A stretch of DNA of 64,000 nucleotides, from contig JACEEZ010013541.1 of assembly GCA_016584305.1 (NCBI GenBank), positions 104,501-168,500 on the forward strand. The letters are read 5' to 3'. Origin of the DNA: Chionoecetes opilio (lineage: Eukaryota > Arthropoda > Malacostraca > Decapoda > Majidae). Of this stretch, positions 1 to 10,784 are shown piece after piece. How positions within the stretch are numbered: the first letter of the stretch is position 1; each line of letters starts with the position of its first letter. Position numbers and translations under genes: made by a program. Under the pieces are notes generated by a model. It made no database searches. It saw nothing but the letters and a program-made list of their open reading frames with translations, and was not told where the DNA came from.

Positions 1-180
1 TAAAACTGTCCTTAGATAAATAGGTCATTCAAACTGCCCTTAAGTAAATAGGTAACTAAAACTGCCCTTAGATAAATAGGTCATTCAAACAGCCCTTCAG
101 TAAATAGGTAACTAAAACTGTCCTTAGATAAATAGGTCATTCAAACAGCCCTTAAGTAAATAGGTAACTAAAACTGCCTG
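1..180. repeat. 56-bp tandem repeat, three copies
   Basis: Units begin at 1, 57 and 113 and a fourth starts at 169 before the sequence diverges. Each unit has two similar halves (…ccttagataaataggtcatt… and …cccttaagtaaataggtaac…), so the 56-mer is itself a dimer of a ~28-bp monomer. The array continues off the left edge of the window. Confidence 0.9.
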
Positions 181-220
181 GGGTAGCGCAAAGCCACATG
201 TCACAGCGCCACAGGATAAC

Positions 221-1283
221 TTACAATGCAACGGGGTAACTTACAGTGCAACGGGGTAACTTACAATGCAACGGGGTAACTTACAATGCAACGGGGTAAC
301 TTACAATGCAACGGGGTAACTTACAATGCAACGGGGTAACTTACAGTGCAACGGGGTAACTTACAATGCAACGGGGTAACTTACAATGCAACGGGGTAAC
401 TTACAATGCAACGGGGTAACTTACAGTGCAACGGGGTAACTTACAATGCAACGGGGTAACTTACAATGCAACGGGGTAACTTACAGTGCAACGGGGTAAC
501 TTACAGTGCAACGGGGTAACTTACAATGCAACGGGGTAACTTACAATGCAACGGGGTAACTTACAATGCAACGGGGTAACTTACAATGCAACGGGGTAAC
601 TTACAATGCAACGGGGTCACTTACAGTGCAACGGGGTAACTTACAGTGCAACGGGGTAACTTACAATGCAACGGGGTAACTTACAGTGCAACGGGGTAAC
701 TTACAATGCAACGGGGTAACTTACAATGCAACGGGGTCACTTACAGTGCAACGGGGTAACTTACAGTGCAACGGGGTAACTTACAGTGCAACGGGGTAAC
801 TTACAGTGCAACGGGGTAACTTACAGTGCAACGGGGTAACTTACAATGCAACGGGGTAACTTACAATGCAACGGGGTAGCTTACAGTGCAACGGGGTAAC
901 TTACAGTGCAACGGGGTAACTTACAATGCAACGGGGTAACTTACAGTGCAACGGGGTAACTTACAATGCAACGGGGTAACTTACAATGCAACGGGGTAAC
1001 TTACAATGCAACGGGGTAACTTACAATGCAACGGGGTAACTTACAATGCAACGGGGTAACTTACAATGCAACGGGGTAACTTACAGTGCAACGGGGTAAC
1101 TTACAATGCAACGGGGTAACTTACAATGCAACGGGGTAACTTACAATGCAACGGGGTAACTTACAATGCAACGGGGTAACTTACAATGCAACGGGGTAAC
1201 TTACAGTGCAACGGGGTAACTTACAGTGCAACGGGGTAACTTACAATGCAACGGGGTAACTTACAATGCAACGGGGTAACTTA
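221..1283. repeat. 20-bp minisatellite, 53 units, no indels
   Basis: The unit is ttacaatgcaacggggtaac. The array keeps an exact 20-bp register from 221 to 1280, about 53 units. Variation is almost entirely an A/G choice at unit position 6, with rare changes in the gtaac end (gtcac, gtagc). It has no spacers, so it is not a CRISPR array. No coding function is apparent. Confidence 0.97.
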
Positions 1284-1428
1284 ATGCAACAGTTACTCAA
1301 AACCACAAAGTAACTCACAAAAAAAGGTAAACTGTGTCACCTTGATAATTACTACCTTGAATCTATCCTGTACAGGTGATTAGCATATTGCAAGGTGATA
1401 TCTTAATTGGCCCAAAAATTAGCTAGCA

Positions 1429-1626
1429 ATGGGCCCCAGACATAACTACGTCACGGTTTGTTTACATCGGTGCATTGTGGGGATAAGGCGGGGTCGCCGC
1501 GGATGGACCTACGAAGGCAAAACTACGGCGATGGAAGAATTTAGAGTTATTTTGCGCGAAATTGATATTCCAGGTGCTATATTACTGTGCTCTGTTCTCG
1601 CTGACAACACTATAGAGAAGACCTGA
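1429..1626 (+). pseudogene. Conserved peptide fragment in left palindrome arm
   Basis: This is an open 65-codon stretch of unknown function. Its core reads EFRVILREIDIPGAILLCS followed by VLAD. The same peptide is encoded on the minus strand at 4585-4782 with only a few changes near the start, and a diverged version lies at 31705-31926. In the 31.7-kb copy the frame continues into DLRIGLMCRGFSTRKAESQ, which loosely resembles a SAP-type helix-turn-helix (LRxWLxxRGxxTxGKKxxL). Here the frame ends at a stop before that part. I infer a fragment of a transposon-encoded protein. The family assignment is a guess. Confidence 0.45.
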
Positions 1627-2324
1627 GGTAATGGCTGATGTGCAGAGGCTTCTAAACCAAGAAAACAGAGTCATAACAGAGCCTCGTCAAAAGGTAAGCA
1701 ACTGGTAGGTACGTAATCATAATGTGTCCCTACCACTTGCTTACTTCTTAATGAGTCTCTGCTGTGACTGTTTTCCTGGTTTAGAAGCCTTTGCACATCA
1801 ACCATCACCTCAGGTCTTCTCTATGTTGTCAGCGAGCACGGAAATATAGCACCTGGAATATCAATTTCGCTCCAAACAACTCTAATTTTTTTTCATCGCC
1901 CCGTAATCTTCTCTTTGTAGCTGTACATATTCTTTGGTTATGATAGTATTAAATACCTTATTAATTGAGTTCCTTTTGTTGTCTTTCCTCATAATAAGTA
2001 GTGGTACATCATGGTTTAAGTGTTACTTGACGAGCCAATGAATACTCTTGAGTCTATACCAACATCACCAACCTTTGCTTTGATTTATCTTATTACTCCA
2101 TCCATAAACAAGTTGCATAACCACGGTGACATTACCCATCCTTGCCTCATGGTACCTGCTGCATGGTACTGTCGTCTACCGGGATATTTTTGTCCCTGCA
2201 AAAATCGGAAAACTCGCCGACAGTAATGGTTAGGTTGGTATCCGGTCATTTCCCCCACATGTCCATTTCGCCACACCATTGAGTCATTTCGCCCACACTA
2301 TGGAGTCTATAGGAGCTAGGAGGT

Positions 2325-2590
2325 TAGGTTATATTTTTTTTTAGTGTGTCGAGAATCCCCAACCCCCCGCTAGGAGGTTAGGTTAGATTTGTTTAGGTTA
2401 GGTTAGGGTAGGTTAGATTTGGGTAGTTTAGGTTAGATTTGGTTAGGTTAGGTTAGATTAGATTTGGTTAGGTTAGATTTGGTTAGGTTAGGTTAGCTTA
2501 GGTTAGTTTTGGGTTAGGTTAGCATATCGGTGGGTCAAGGTCCCCTGCTAGGGTAGGTTAATTTTGGTTAGGTTAGGTTTATTTTGGTTA
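2325..2590 (+). repeat. Degenerate TTAGG-like repeats (left arm)
   Basis: Runs of ggttaggttagg are mixed with gatttggttagg. This equals (TTAGG)n, the common arthropod telomere motif, in degenerate form. It lies inside a transposon-like palindrome, so it is interstitial. Confidence 0.8.
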
Positions 2591-2964
2591 GGCAATTTTC
2601 GTCATTTCGCCCACAAGACATTTCGTCCACATGTAAGCCCAATTCGCCCACATATAAGAGTCAATTCGCCACTCTAAAGTCAATTCGCCCACACGATCCA
2701 TGTCACGAGGTCATGTAATTATATCTTCCTCTGGCAGAAATGGAATGAACCACCAGTAACCTTGGGGGAAATTACGGTAAATTTCTAGTGTTTGCCCATA
2801 CTCTCCCACTTCCCCCAAACAAATTTGGGGACCTGTGGGAATGCGGGGTTTTCGGGTGGGGAACAAATTATGCGTCGGAAACACGTAATTAAAGAGTTGT
2901 GTAGGGGGGGTAAAATTCCCTAGATCTAGGGTAATTTCCTTATATCTAGAGAAAAATTCCCCTA

Positions 2965-3235
2965 ACCAAAATAAACCTAACCTAACCAAAATTAACCTAC
3001 CCTAGCAGGGGGCTTGACCCACCGATAACCAAATCTAACCTATCCTAACCTAACCAAATCTAATCTAACCTAACCTAACCAAATCTAATAGGTTAGATAG
3101 GTTAGATTTGGTTAGGTTAGGTTAGCTTAGGTTAGGTTAGGTTAGCTTAGGTTAGATTTGGTTAGGTTAGGTTATCGGTGGGTCAAGCCCCCTGCTAGGG
3201 TAGGTTAATTTTGGTTAGGTTAGGTTTATTTTGGT
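2965..3235. repeat. TTAGG-like repeats at the palindrome axis
   Basis: CCTAA-type runs on the plus strand (2970-3085) switch to TTAGG-type runs (3090-3235) at the symmetry axis. The two telomere-like tracts therefore sit head to head at the centre of the palindrome. Confidence 0.8.
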
Positions 3236-3624
3236 TAGGCAATTTTCTCTAGATATAAGGAAATTACCCTAGATCTAGGGAATTTTACCCCCCCTACACA
3301 ACTCTTTAATTACGTGTTTCCGACGCATAATTTGTTCCCCACCCGAAAACCCCGCATTCCCACAGGTCCCCAAATTTGTTTGGGGGAAAATGGGAATAGT
3401 ATGGCAAACACTAGAAATTTACCGTCATTTCGCCCAAGGTTACTGGTGGTTCATTCCATTTCTGCCAGAGGAAGATATAATTACATGACTCCGTGACATG
3501 GATCGTGTGGGCGAATTGACTTTAGAGTGGACGAATTGACTCTTATATGTGGGCGAATTGACTCTTATATGTGGGCGAATTGACTTACATGTGGACGAAA
3601 TGTCTTGTGGGCGAAATGACGAAA

Positions 3625-3895
3625 ATTGCCTAACCAAAATAAACCTAGCCTAACCAAAATTAACCTACCCTAGCAGGGGGCTTGACCCACCGATATGCTA
3701 ACCTAACCTAAGCTAACCTAACCTAAGCTAACCTAACCTAACCAAATCTAACCTATCCTAACCTAACCAAATCTAATCTAGCCTAACCTAACCAAATCTA
3801 ACCTAAACTACCCAAATCTAACCTAACCTAACCTCCTAGCGGGGGTTGGGGGTTCTCGACACACTAAACAAATATAACCTAACCTCCTAGCTCCT
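3625..3895 (-). repeat. Degenerate TTAGG-like repeats (right arm)
   Basis: CCTAACCTAA runs are mixed with ccaaatctaacc. They are the reverse-complement partner of 2325-2590. Confidence 0.8.
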
Positions 3896-4584
3896 ATAGA
3901 CTCCATAGTGTGGGCGAAATTACCTGTGGGCGAAATGACTCAATGGTGTGGCGAAATGGCATGTGGCGAAATGACCCGGGTACCAACCTAACCATTACTG
4001 TCGGCGAGTTCTCCCGATTTGTGTAGGGACAAAATATCGGTAGACGACATACCATGCAGGTAAACCCTGAGGCAAGGATGGTAATGTCACCGTGGTTATG
4101 CAACTTGTTTATGGATGGAGTAATAAGATAAATCAAAGCAAAGGTTGGTGATGTTTTGGTATAGACTCAAGAGTATTCATTGGCTCGTCAAGTAACACTT
4201 AAACCATGATGTACCACTACTTATTATGAGGAAAGACAAAAAAGGAACTCAATTAATAAGGCATTTTAATACTATCATAAACCCTGAATATGTACAGCCT
4301 ACAAAGAGAAGACTACGACGATGAAAAAAATTAGAGTTGTTTTGGGCGAAATTGATTATTCCAGGTGCTATATTTCCGTGCTCGCTGACAACATAGAGAA
4401 GACCTGAGGTGATGGTTGATGTGCGAAGGCTTCTAAACCAGGAAAACAGTCACAGCAGAGTCTCATTAAGAAGTAAGCAAGTGGTAGGGACACATTACGT
4501 ACCTACCAGTTGCTTACCTTTTGACGAGGCTCTGTTATGACTCTGTTTTCTTGGTTTAGAAGCCTCTGCACATCAGCCATTACC

Positions 4585-4782
4585 TCAGGTCTTCTCTATA
4601 GTGTTGTCAGCGAGAACAGAGCACAGTAATATAGCACCTGGAATATCAATTTCGCGCAAAATAACTCTAAATTCTTCCATCGCCGTAGTTTTCCCTTCGT
4701 AGGTCCACCCGCGGCGACCCCGCCTTATCCCCACAATGCACCGATGTAAACAAACCGTGACGTAGTTATGGGTAGGGTCCAT
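4585..4782 (-). pseudogene. Conserved peptide fragment in right palindrome arm
   Basis: This is the mirror copy of the fragment at 1429-1626, and nearly all of its 65 codons are the same. Its reading frame survives in both arms, which shows either a young palindrome or gene conversion between arms. No function was recognised. Confidence 0.45.
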
Positions 4783-4827
4783 TAACGATTTTTCTTAGCA
4801 TGTTTTTATTAATTCGTTACTCTCAAT

Positions 4828-4965
4828 ACCACCACCACCACTACCACCACCACCACCACCACTACCACCACCACCACCACTACCACCACCACCACCACCA
4901 CCACCACCACCACTACCACCACTACCACCACCATCCTCATCATCATCATCATCAACAGCAGCTTA
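4828..4965. repeat. (CCA)n / (CAT)n microsatellite
   Basis: Caccaccac runs are interrupted by cta and end in (cat)n. The poly-His and poly-Val reading frames across it are artefacts of the trinucleotide repeat. Confidence 0.97.
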
Positions 4966-5090
4966 TATTCCCAAACAATCTGAAAACTCTGAGAGAACAA
5001 CACAAGAAAAGCTAAACAGGAAAAGTTTACCCTTTATGAAAACCGCAGAATCATTAAGTTATATTTTCATTGTTGTTGTTTTGTTATGCG

Positions 5091-5184
<94 letters not shown>
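5091..5184. repeat. (GA)n microsatellite
   Basis: An uninterrupted gagaga tract of about 94 bp abuts the start of the ~670-bp repeat unit. Confidence 0.98.
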
Positions 5185-5187
<3 letters not shown>

Positions 5188-5190
5188 TTT

Positions 5191-6206
5191 CATATTTTCT
5201 GGCTGCAAAATTCCTCAAAATTTTGGCCTCGGTTTTTGGTATTTGGCATTTTACTACGAAACTATTGAGCTAAGAAGAAATATGACACAAATAAATTATG
5301 TCCAGTCTCACAAGATCTACCCAATGGTACTATTCGTTACGTCCTAACATGTCACGTTTTTGAGATATATCAATATATTGAAACTCGAAAAAAAATCAGT
5401 TGTGGCCTTATTTATACATATACATAACTTTTAATTACGCGTATACCACTGGGACGGCCGTCAAGAGCCGCATCTTTTATGATCTATACCGTTTTGTCCT
5501 TACGTTTATGGTTCCTGAGATATTAAGGAAAATGTGATTTTCAACATTTTTTCCTGGACCCCTAGCCTTCAGATTTTCGGGGAAAATAAATATCCCCGGA
5601 TTTGGATGAAACTTGGTTTATAGTGGCTTTTTCTGATGTCGATCACGAATCTGGTCTTCGTTTTCCAATATTTGGTTCTACACGCAATGTTTTTCCCTAT
5701 GTAAGCTTACTTACCCCCGTAAATGCATACACACATGATTCTATCTCCACAAATAGTCATCACAGGGAAAATTACATAAAACAACAATTATTAACATCGT
5801 CATTATACACAATTGCTACTGAAGTCATTTTTACGTATATATATATATATATGTAAATAAAAAAAATCTTATTTGCTGGCTGCAGAATTCCTCAAAATTT
5901 TGGCCTCATTTGGTTTTTAGCATTTTACTACGAAACTATTGACCTAAGAAGAAACATGACACAAATAAATTCTGTTTAGTTTCACACGATCTACTCAATG
6001 GCACTATCTGTTTTGTCCTAACATGTCAAGTTTTGGAGATATATAATTTTTTTAAAAGTTTCTAATACATAAATTTGTGGCTTTATTTATGCATGTATTT
6101 TAATTCCGCGTATACCACTGGGACGGCAGTCAAGAGCTGCATCTTTTATGTTCTATAGCATTTTGTCCTTATGTTTATGGTTACTGAGATATTAATGAAA
6201 ATGTAA
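5191..6206 (+). repeat. ~670-bp repeat unit, one and a half copies
   Basis: The unit starts at catattttctggctgcaaaa. GGCTGC landmarks at 5201 and 5878 give a 677-bp period. The second copy stops near the ambiguous base N at 6207, where a polypyrimidine tract begins. The same unit returns at 8913. The sequence has no intact open frame of note, and the short open stretches are not conserved between copies. It may be a satellite or a fragmented transposon. Confidence 0.85.
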
Positions 6207-6207
6207 N
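6207..6207. other. Ambiguous base N
   Basis: This is the only non-ACGT character I noticed. It lies at the junction between the 670-bp unit and the polypyrimidine tract, a plausible place for an unresolved assembly join. Confidence 0.95.
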
Positions 6208-6215
6208 TTTTAAAT

Positions 6216-7330
6216 CCTACAAGTTTTCCAACTTTTTCCCCCCTTCCTTCCCCTTCCTTTTCCCCCCCTTTCTTTTACTTTCCCCCCTTCCTTTCCCTTA
6301 CTTTTCCCCCCTCCTTTATTATTTCCCCTTTTTTTCCCTCCTCTTCCCATTTCCCTTTCACTTATACCCCCCTTTTCGCTACTTTATCCCTTTTTATTTT
6401 TTCCACCCCTTCCTTTCCTTTTTTTCCTTTATTTCCATCCCTTTTCCTTTCCTTTTTTCCCACCCCTTCCTTTCACTTATTTTTCCCCCCTTTCCCTTTT
6501 CCCTTTTACTCTTCCATCCCTTCCTTTCCTTTTTTCCCACCCCTTCCTTTCCTTATCTTCCACCCCTTTCTTTCACTTATCTTCACCCCTTCCTTTCGTT
6601 TCTTTTCCACCCCTTTTTTCCCTTACTTTCCACCCCTTTCCTTCACTTACTCTTCCCCACCCTTCCCTTTCCCTTTTACTCTTCCACCCCTTTCCTTTCC
6701 TTCCTCTTCCACCCTTCCTTCCTTTTTCTTCCATCCCTTTCCCTTTTTCACTTACTCTTCCTCCCTTCCTTCCCTTTTTTCCACCCCTTCCTTTTCCTTA
6801 TTCTTCCATCCTTTTTTTTTCCTTACTTTCCCCATCCCTTCCTTTCCCTTCTTTTCCCACCCTTCCTTCACTTACTCTTCCACCCCTTTCCTTTCGCTTA
6901 CTTTCCATCCCTTCTTTAAACTTATTTTCCCACCCCTTTCCCTTTCGTTTTCCTTTTCACCCCTTCCTTTCCCTTACTTTCCATCCCTTCCTTTCACTTC
7001 CTTTTCCATCCCCTTCCTTTCCCTTATTTTCCCCTTTCCCTTTCCATCCCCCCCCTTTTTCCCTTTTCCCTTCCATCCCTTCCTTTCGCTTCCTCTTCCA
7101 CCCCCTTTCTTCCCTTTCCCACCCCTTCCCTTTTTCTTACTTTTCCCATCCCTTTTTTCCCTTACTTTCACCCCCTTTCCCTTTTCACTTTCTTCATCCC
7201 TTCCTTTTCACTTACTTTTCCCATCCCTTCCTTTTCCCTTACTCTTCCACCCTTCCTTTCGCTTCCTCTTCCATCCCTTTTCTCTTCTACCCCATCTCGC
7301 CCCCTCCCTCCCTTCCATTCCTTATTTTCC
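6216..7330. repeat. 1.1-kb polypyrimidine tract (degenerate tandem repeat)
   Basis: The plus strand is almost only C and T, built from irregular units like ccaccccttcctttccctta. Purines are rare and mostly isolated A. Open frames on the minus strand rich in Lys, Gly, Glu and Arg are products of this composition. Confidence 0.93.
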
Positions 7331-7454
7331 CAAATGAAGGACCAAAAATTCTTTCTGTTTTGGAAAAAAAAAGTGAATCCTTGGACTCTCTCGCTCTCGC
7401 TCCTCAAATGGTCTTCTGGCTCAAATATCTATCGGTTTTCCACCTGTTTTTATA

Positions 7455-7640
7455 CCGCCACCCCGCCCCCCCAGCCCGCCCAGCCCGCCAGCCCCCCAGC
7501 CCGCCCCAGCCCGCCCAGCCCCCCACCCCGCCAGCCCCCCCAGCCCCCCCGCCCCCCAGCCCCCCCAGGCCCCCCCGCCAGCCGCCAGCCCCCCCCAGCC
7601 ACCCAGACCAGAGCCACCCCCACCCGCCACCACAGCCAAA
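7455..7640. repeat. C-rich (CCCAGCCCGCC)-like repeat
   Basis: Runs of ccccagcccgcc variants, strongly C-biased on the plus strand. Pro/Ala- and Gly-rich frames across it are composition artefacts. Confidence 0.93.
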
Positions 7641-7649
7641 GCGTTTTTT

Positions 7650-8285
7650 CATGTTTTTTAGCCCATTTTTTTCCCTCATTCCTTTGCCTAAACCACTAAA
7701 ATGTTGTTTTTCCCCAAACGACGTTTTTTTATTTTTTTAGTCTTTTTCTTCTTCTTACCCTTTTGCCAAAACCCATAAAATTTTGTATTACCCAAACGAC
7801 TGTGTTTTCATGTATTTTAGTCCATTTCTTCTTCCTTCACTCCTTTGCCTAAACCACTAAAATGTTGTATTACCCAAACGACTGTGTTTTCATGTATTTT
7901 AGTCCATTTCTTCTTCCTTCACTCTTTTGCCTAAACCACTAAAATGTTGTATTACCCAAACGACTGTGTTTTCATGTATTTTAGTCCATTTCTTCTTCCT
8001 TCACTCTTTTGCCTAAACCACTAAAATGTTGTATTACCCAAACGACTGTGTTTTCATGTATTTTAGTCCATTTCTTCTTCCTTCACTCCTTTGCCTAAAC
8101 CACTAAAATGATGTATCACCCAAACGACTGTGTTTTCATGTATTTTAGTCCATTTCTTCTTCTTTCCCTCCTTTGCCTAAACCACTAAAATTTTGTATTA
8201 CCCAAACGACTGTGTTTTCATGTTGTTTTAGTCCATTTTTTCTTTCTACACACTGTTACCTCAACCACTAAGATTTTATATCACG
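7650..8285 (+). repeat. 82-bp tandem repeat, about seven copies
   Basis: The landmark cccaaacgac occurs at 7791, 7873, 7955, 8037, 8119 and 8201, an exact 82-bp spacing, with diverged units at both ends. The units carry cactaaaatgttgtattacc and tttagtccatttcttcttcc. No coding signal was seen. Confidence 0.95.
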
Positions 8286-8534
8286 TAAGTTTTAAATGTT
8301 TACCATCATCTAATACTTAAATAAACAAGGTTATCATAATATAGATACATACACATACATACATGCAATCATTAATACATGAAGAAATACAAGGAAGAAT
8401 TAGGAAGAAATTAATATTTAAGGTCATAGTTTATCATACGACCAGGTTTTCGTAAAAGGTTATTATTTTTTCATGCCAGATTTTGGTTTTTGGAAATACG
8501 ATGGAAGGATACCAATCAATACCAGGAGGATGAA
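8286..8534. other. AT-rich spacer, nothing recognised
   Basis: There is a short (acat)n-like stretch near 8345-8365 but no gene, RNA or repeat family that I can identify. Confidence 0.6.
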
Positions 8535-8735
8535 AAAAGAGAAATGAGAGAAAAGAAAGAAGACAAGTAAAGAAAATACACTTGTCCATAAAACCACAAA
8601 CCAAAATGATGAAATATAAATAAAAGAAAGAAAGAAAAAAGAATAGAAGGAAAAAAGAATATAAAGAAAGAAAGAAGAGAAAAAATAGATAGAATAGAAA
8701 GAAAGAAAGAAAGAAAAAGAAAGAAAACAGTTGCA
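8535..8735. repeat. Purine-rich (GAAA)n-like tract
   Basis: Aaagaaagaaag runs dominate the plus strand. Phe-rich minus-strand frames are artefacts. Confidence 0.85.
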
Positions 8736-8828
8736 AACCCACCAACCTCTAAATCGCGTCACTCCCACGAAAGGGAAAGAACAAATCCTTTCTAGTTTCA
8801 CATTATGGCTTAACTTTTGTTGTTCCCC

Positions 8829-8912
8829 ACCACCACCACCACCACCACCACACCACTACACCACCATCACACCACACATCTCCACACCATCACCGCCGCC
8901 GGTGGTGGTGGT
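8829..8912. repeat. (CCA)n then (GGT)n microsatellite
   Basis: Accaccacc runs to about 8890 and switches to ggtggtggtgg at 8901-8912, directly abutting another copy of the 670-bp unit. Confidence 0.95.
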
Positions 8913-10287
8913 CATATTTTCTGGCTGCAAAATTCTTCAAAATTTTGGCCTCATTTGGTTTTTTGGCATTTTACTACGAAACTATTGACCTAAGAAGAAA
9001 TATGACATAAATAAATTATGTCCAGTCTCACAAGATCTACCCAATGGCACTATCCGTTTTGTCCTAACATGTCACGTTTTTTGAGATATATCAATATTGT
9101 GAAACTCGAAAAAAATCAGTTGTGGCCTTATTTATACATATACATAAATTTTAATGACGCGTATACCACTGGAACGGCCGTCAAGAGCCGCATCTTTTAT
9201 GATCTACACCGTTTTGTCCTTACGTTTATGGTTCCTGAGATATGCAAATGTGATTTTCAACATTTTTTTCCTGGGCCCTTCGATAGCCTTCAGATTTTCG
9301 GGGAAAATAAATATCACCGGATTTGGATGAAACTTGGTTTATATTGGCTTTTTCTGATGTCAATTACGAATCTGGTCTTCGTTTTTCGATATTTGGTTCT
9401 AAACGCAATGTTTTTCTCTATGTAAGCTTACTTACCCCCGTAAATGCATACAAACATGATTCTATTTCCACAAATAGTCATCATAGGGAAAATTACATAA
9501 AACAACAATTATTAACATCGTCAATATACACAATTATTACTGAAGTCATTTTTACGTATATATGTAAATATAAAAAATCATATTTTCTGGCTGCAAAATT
9601 CTTCAAAATTTTGGCCTCATTTGGTTTTTGGCATTTTACTACGAAACTATTGACCTAAGAAGAAATATGACACAATTAAATTATGTTTAGTTTCACGAGA
9701 TCTACTCAACGGCACTATCCGTTTTGTCCTAACATGTCACGTTTTTTATATATATCATTTTTTGAAATATTCGAATACATAGATTTGTGGCTTTATTTAT
9801 GCATGTATTTTAATTCCGCGTATACTACTGGGACATTAGTCAAGAGCTGCATCTTTTATGTTCAATGCCATTTTGTCCTTATGTTTATGGTTCCTGAGAT
9901 ATTAATGAAAATGTGATTTTCAAAAACATTTCCTGGGCCCCTGCCTTCAGATATTTGGGGAAAATAAATATCACCGGATTTGGTTGAAACTTGGTTTATA
10001 ATGGCTTCTTCTCATGTCGATCACGAATCTGGTCTTCGTTTTCCGATATTTAATTCTAAACGCAATTTTTTCCCCTCTGTAACCTTGTTTACCCCCGTAA
10101 ATGCATGCAAACATGATTCTATCTCCACAAATAGTCATCACTGGGAAAATTACATAGAACAACAAAACAACAATTATTAACACTGTCATTATACATAATT
10201 GTTACTGAGATAATTTTCACGTATATATGTAAATAAAAATAATATATTTTCTGGCTGCAAAATTCCTCACAATTTCTGCGGAAACGT
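8913..10287 (+). repeat. ~665-bp repeat unit, two tandem copies and a stub
   Basis: GGCTGC landmarks at 8923, 9589 and 10253 give periods of 666 and 664 bp. The third copy breaks off after about 35 bp, shortly before a CA-rich tract. Copies share cgtataccactgg, tttatgatctacaccg, gggaaaataaatatcaccgg and caaatagtcatca blocks with the 5.2-kb copies. All copies point the same way. Confidence 0.88.
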
Positions 10288-10323
10288 GCCCTACAAACAT
10301 CGTTGGCATCGTGGCGACACCAC

Positions 10324-10353
10324 CACCAGTCACAGTCACAGTCACAATCACAG

Positions 10354-10396
<43 letters not shown>

Positions 10397-10593
10397 CACA
10401 CACACACACATCACACACACACAGTCCCCACACACACACAAAGTCCACACACACACAGTACACCACACACACACACACACACACACCACAACACACACAG
10501 TCACACACACACAGTCACACACACACAGTCACACACACACACACACACACACACAACCCCAACACACAGTCACACACACAGTCCACACCCACA
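10324..10593. repeat. (CA)n with cagtcaca interruptions
   Basis: Long (ca)n is broken by agtc motifs. His/Thr and Cys/Val frames are artefacts. Confidence 0.96.
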
Positions 10594-10687
10594 CAAGAAT
10601 TTGCGTGTGTTTCAAAATTTGTTTCGGAAGATGGAAAATGACAAGGCGACTAAAGGAATACTATCTTCACTCTGATTTTCCCCTCCT

Positions 10688-10762
10688 CACTCCCCTCCTC
10701 CTCCTCCTCCTCCTCCTCCTCCCCCTCCTCCTCCTCCCCTCTCCCCTCCTCCTCCTTTCTCG
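10688..10762. repeat. (CTC)n microsatellite
   Basis: Cctcctcctcc runs lie just upstream of a LINE fragment. Confidence 0.93.
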
Positions 10763-10784
10763 ATGAAATAATTCTATACTAAAC

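Larger units (their letters stand above)
1425..4787. mobile_element. 3.35-kb palindromic (foldback) repeat element
   Basis: The left half (about 1428-3100) is the reverse complement of the right half (about 3110-4783), with the axis near 3105. The match runs through unique-looking segments: the cataactacgtcacggtttg end, a peptide-coding block, a purine-rich block near 2760-2990 that returns at 3240-3440, and TTAGG-like blocks. Each arm contains a smaller inverted repeat of its own (about 1600-1720 against 1740-1860; mirrored at 4380-4580). Arms differ by scattered substitutions and small indels, so this is an aged element rather than a recent assembly foldback. A related copy lies at 31490-31975. 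No transposase was recognised and no clear target duplication was found. Confidence 0.85.

Noticed and set aside
2711..2989. 93-codon frame in the palindrome (and its mirror at 3314-3496)
   Set aside because: The two arms do not keep the same frame to the same length, and the composition follows the local repeat. There is no sign of coding constraint.
2965..3235. True telomere or chromosome end
   Set aside because: The TTAGG-like tracts are short, degenerate, head to head and inside a repeat element with related copies elsewhere.
7334..7740. Pro-rich 120-codon frames
   Set aside because: They are composition artefacts of the C-rich repeat at 7455-7640; overlapping frames on both strands are equally open.
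10119..10522. Cys/Val-rich minus-strand frame next to the 670-bp repeat
   Set aside because: It is (CA)n read on the opposite strand, continuing by chance into the repeat unit.
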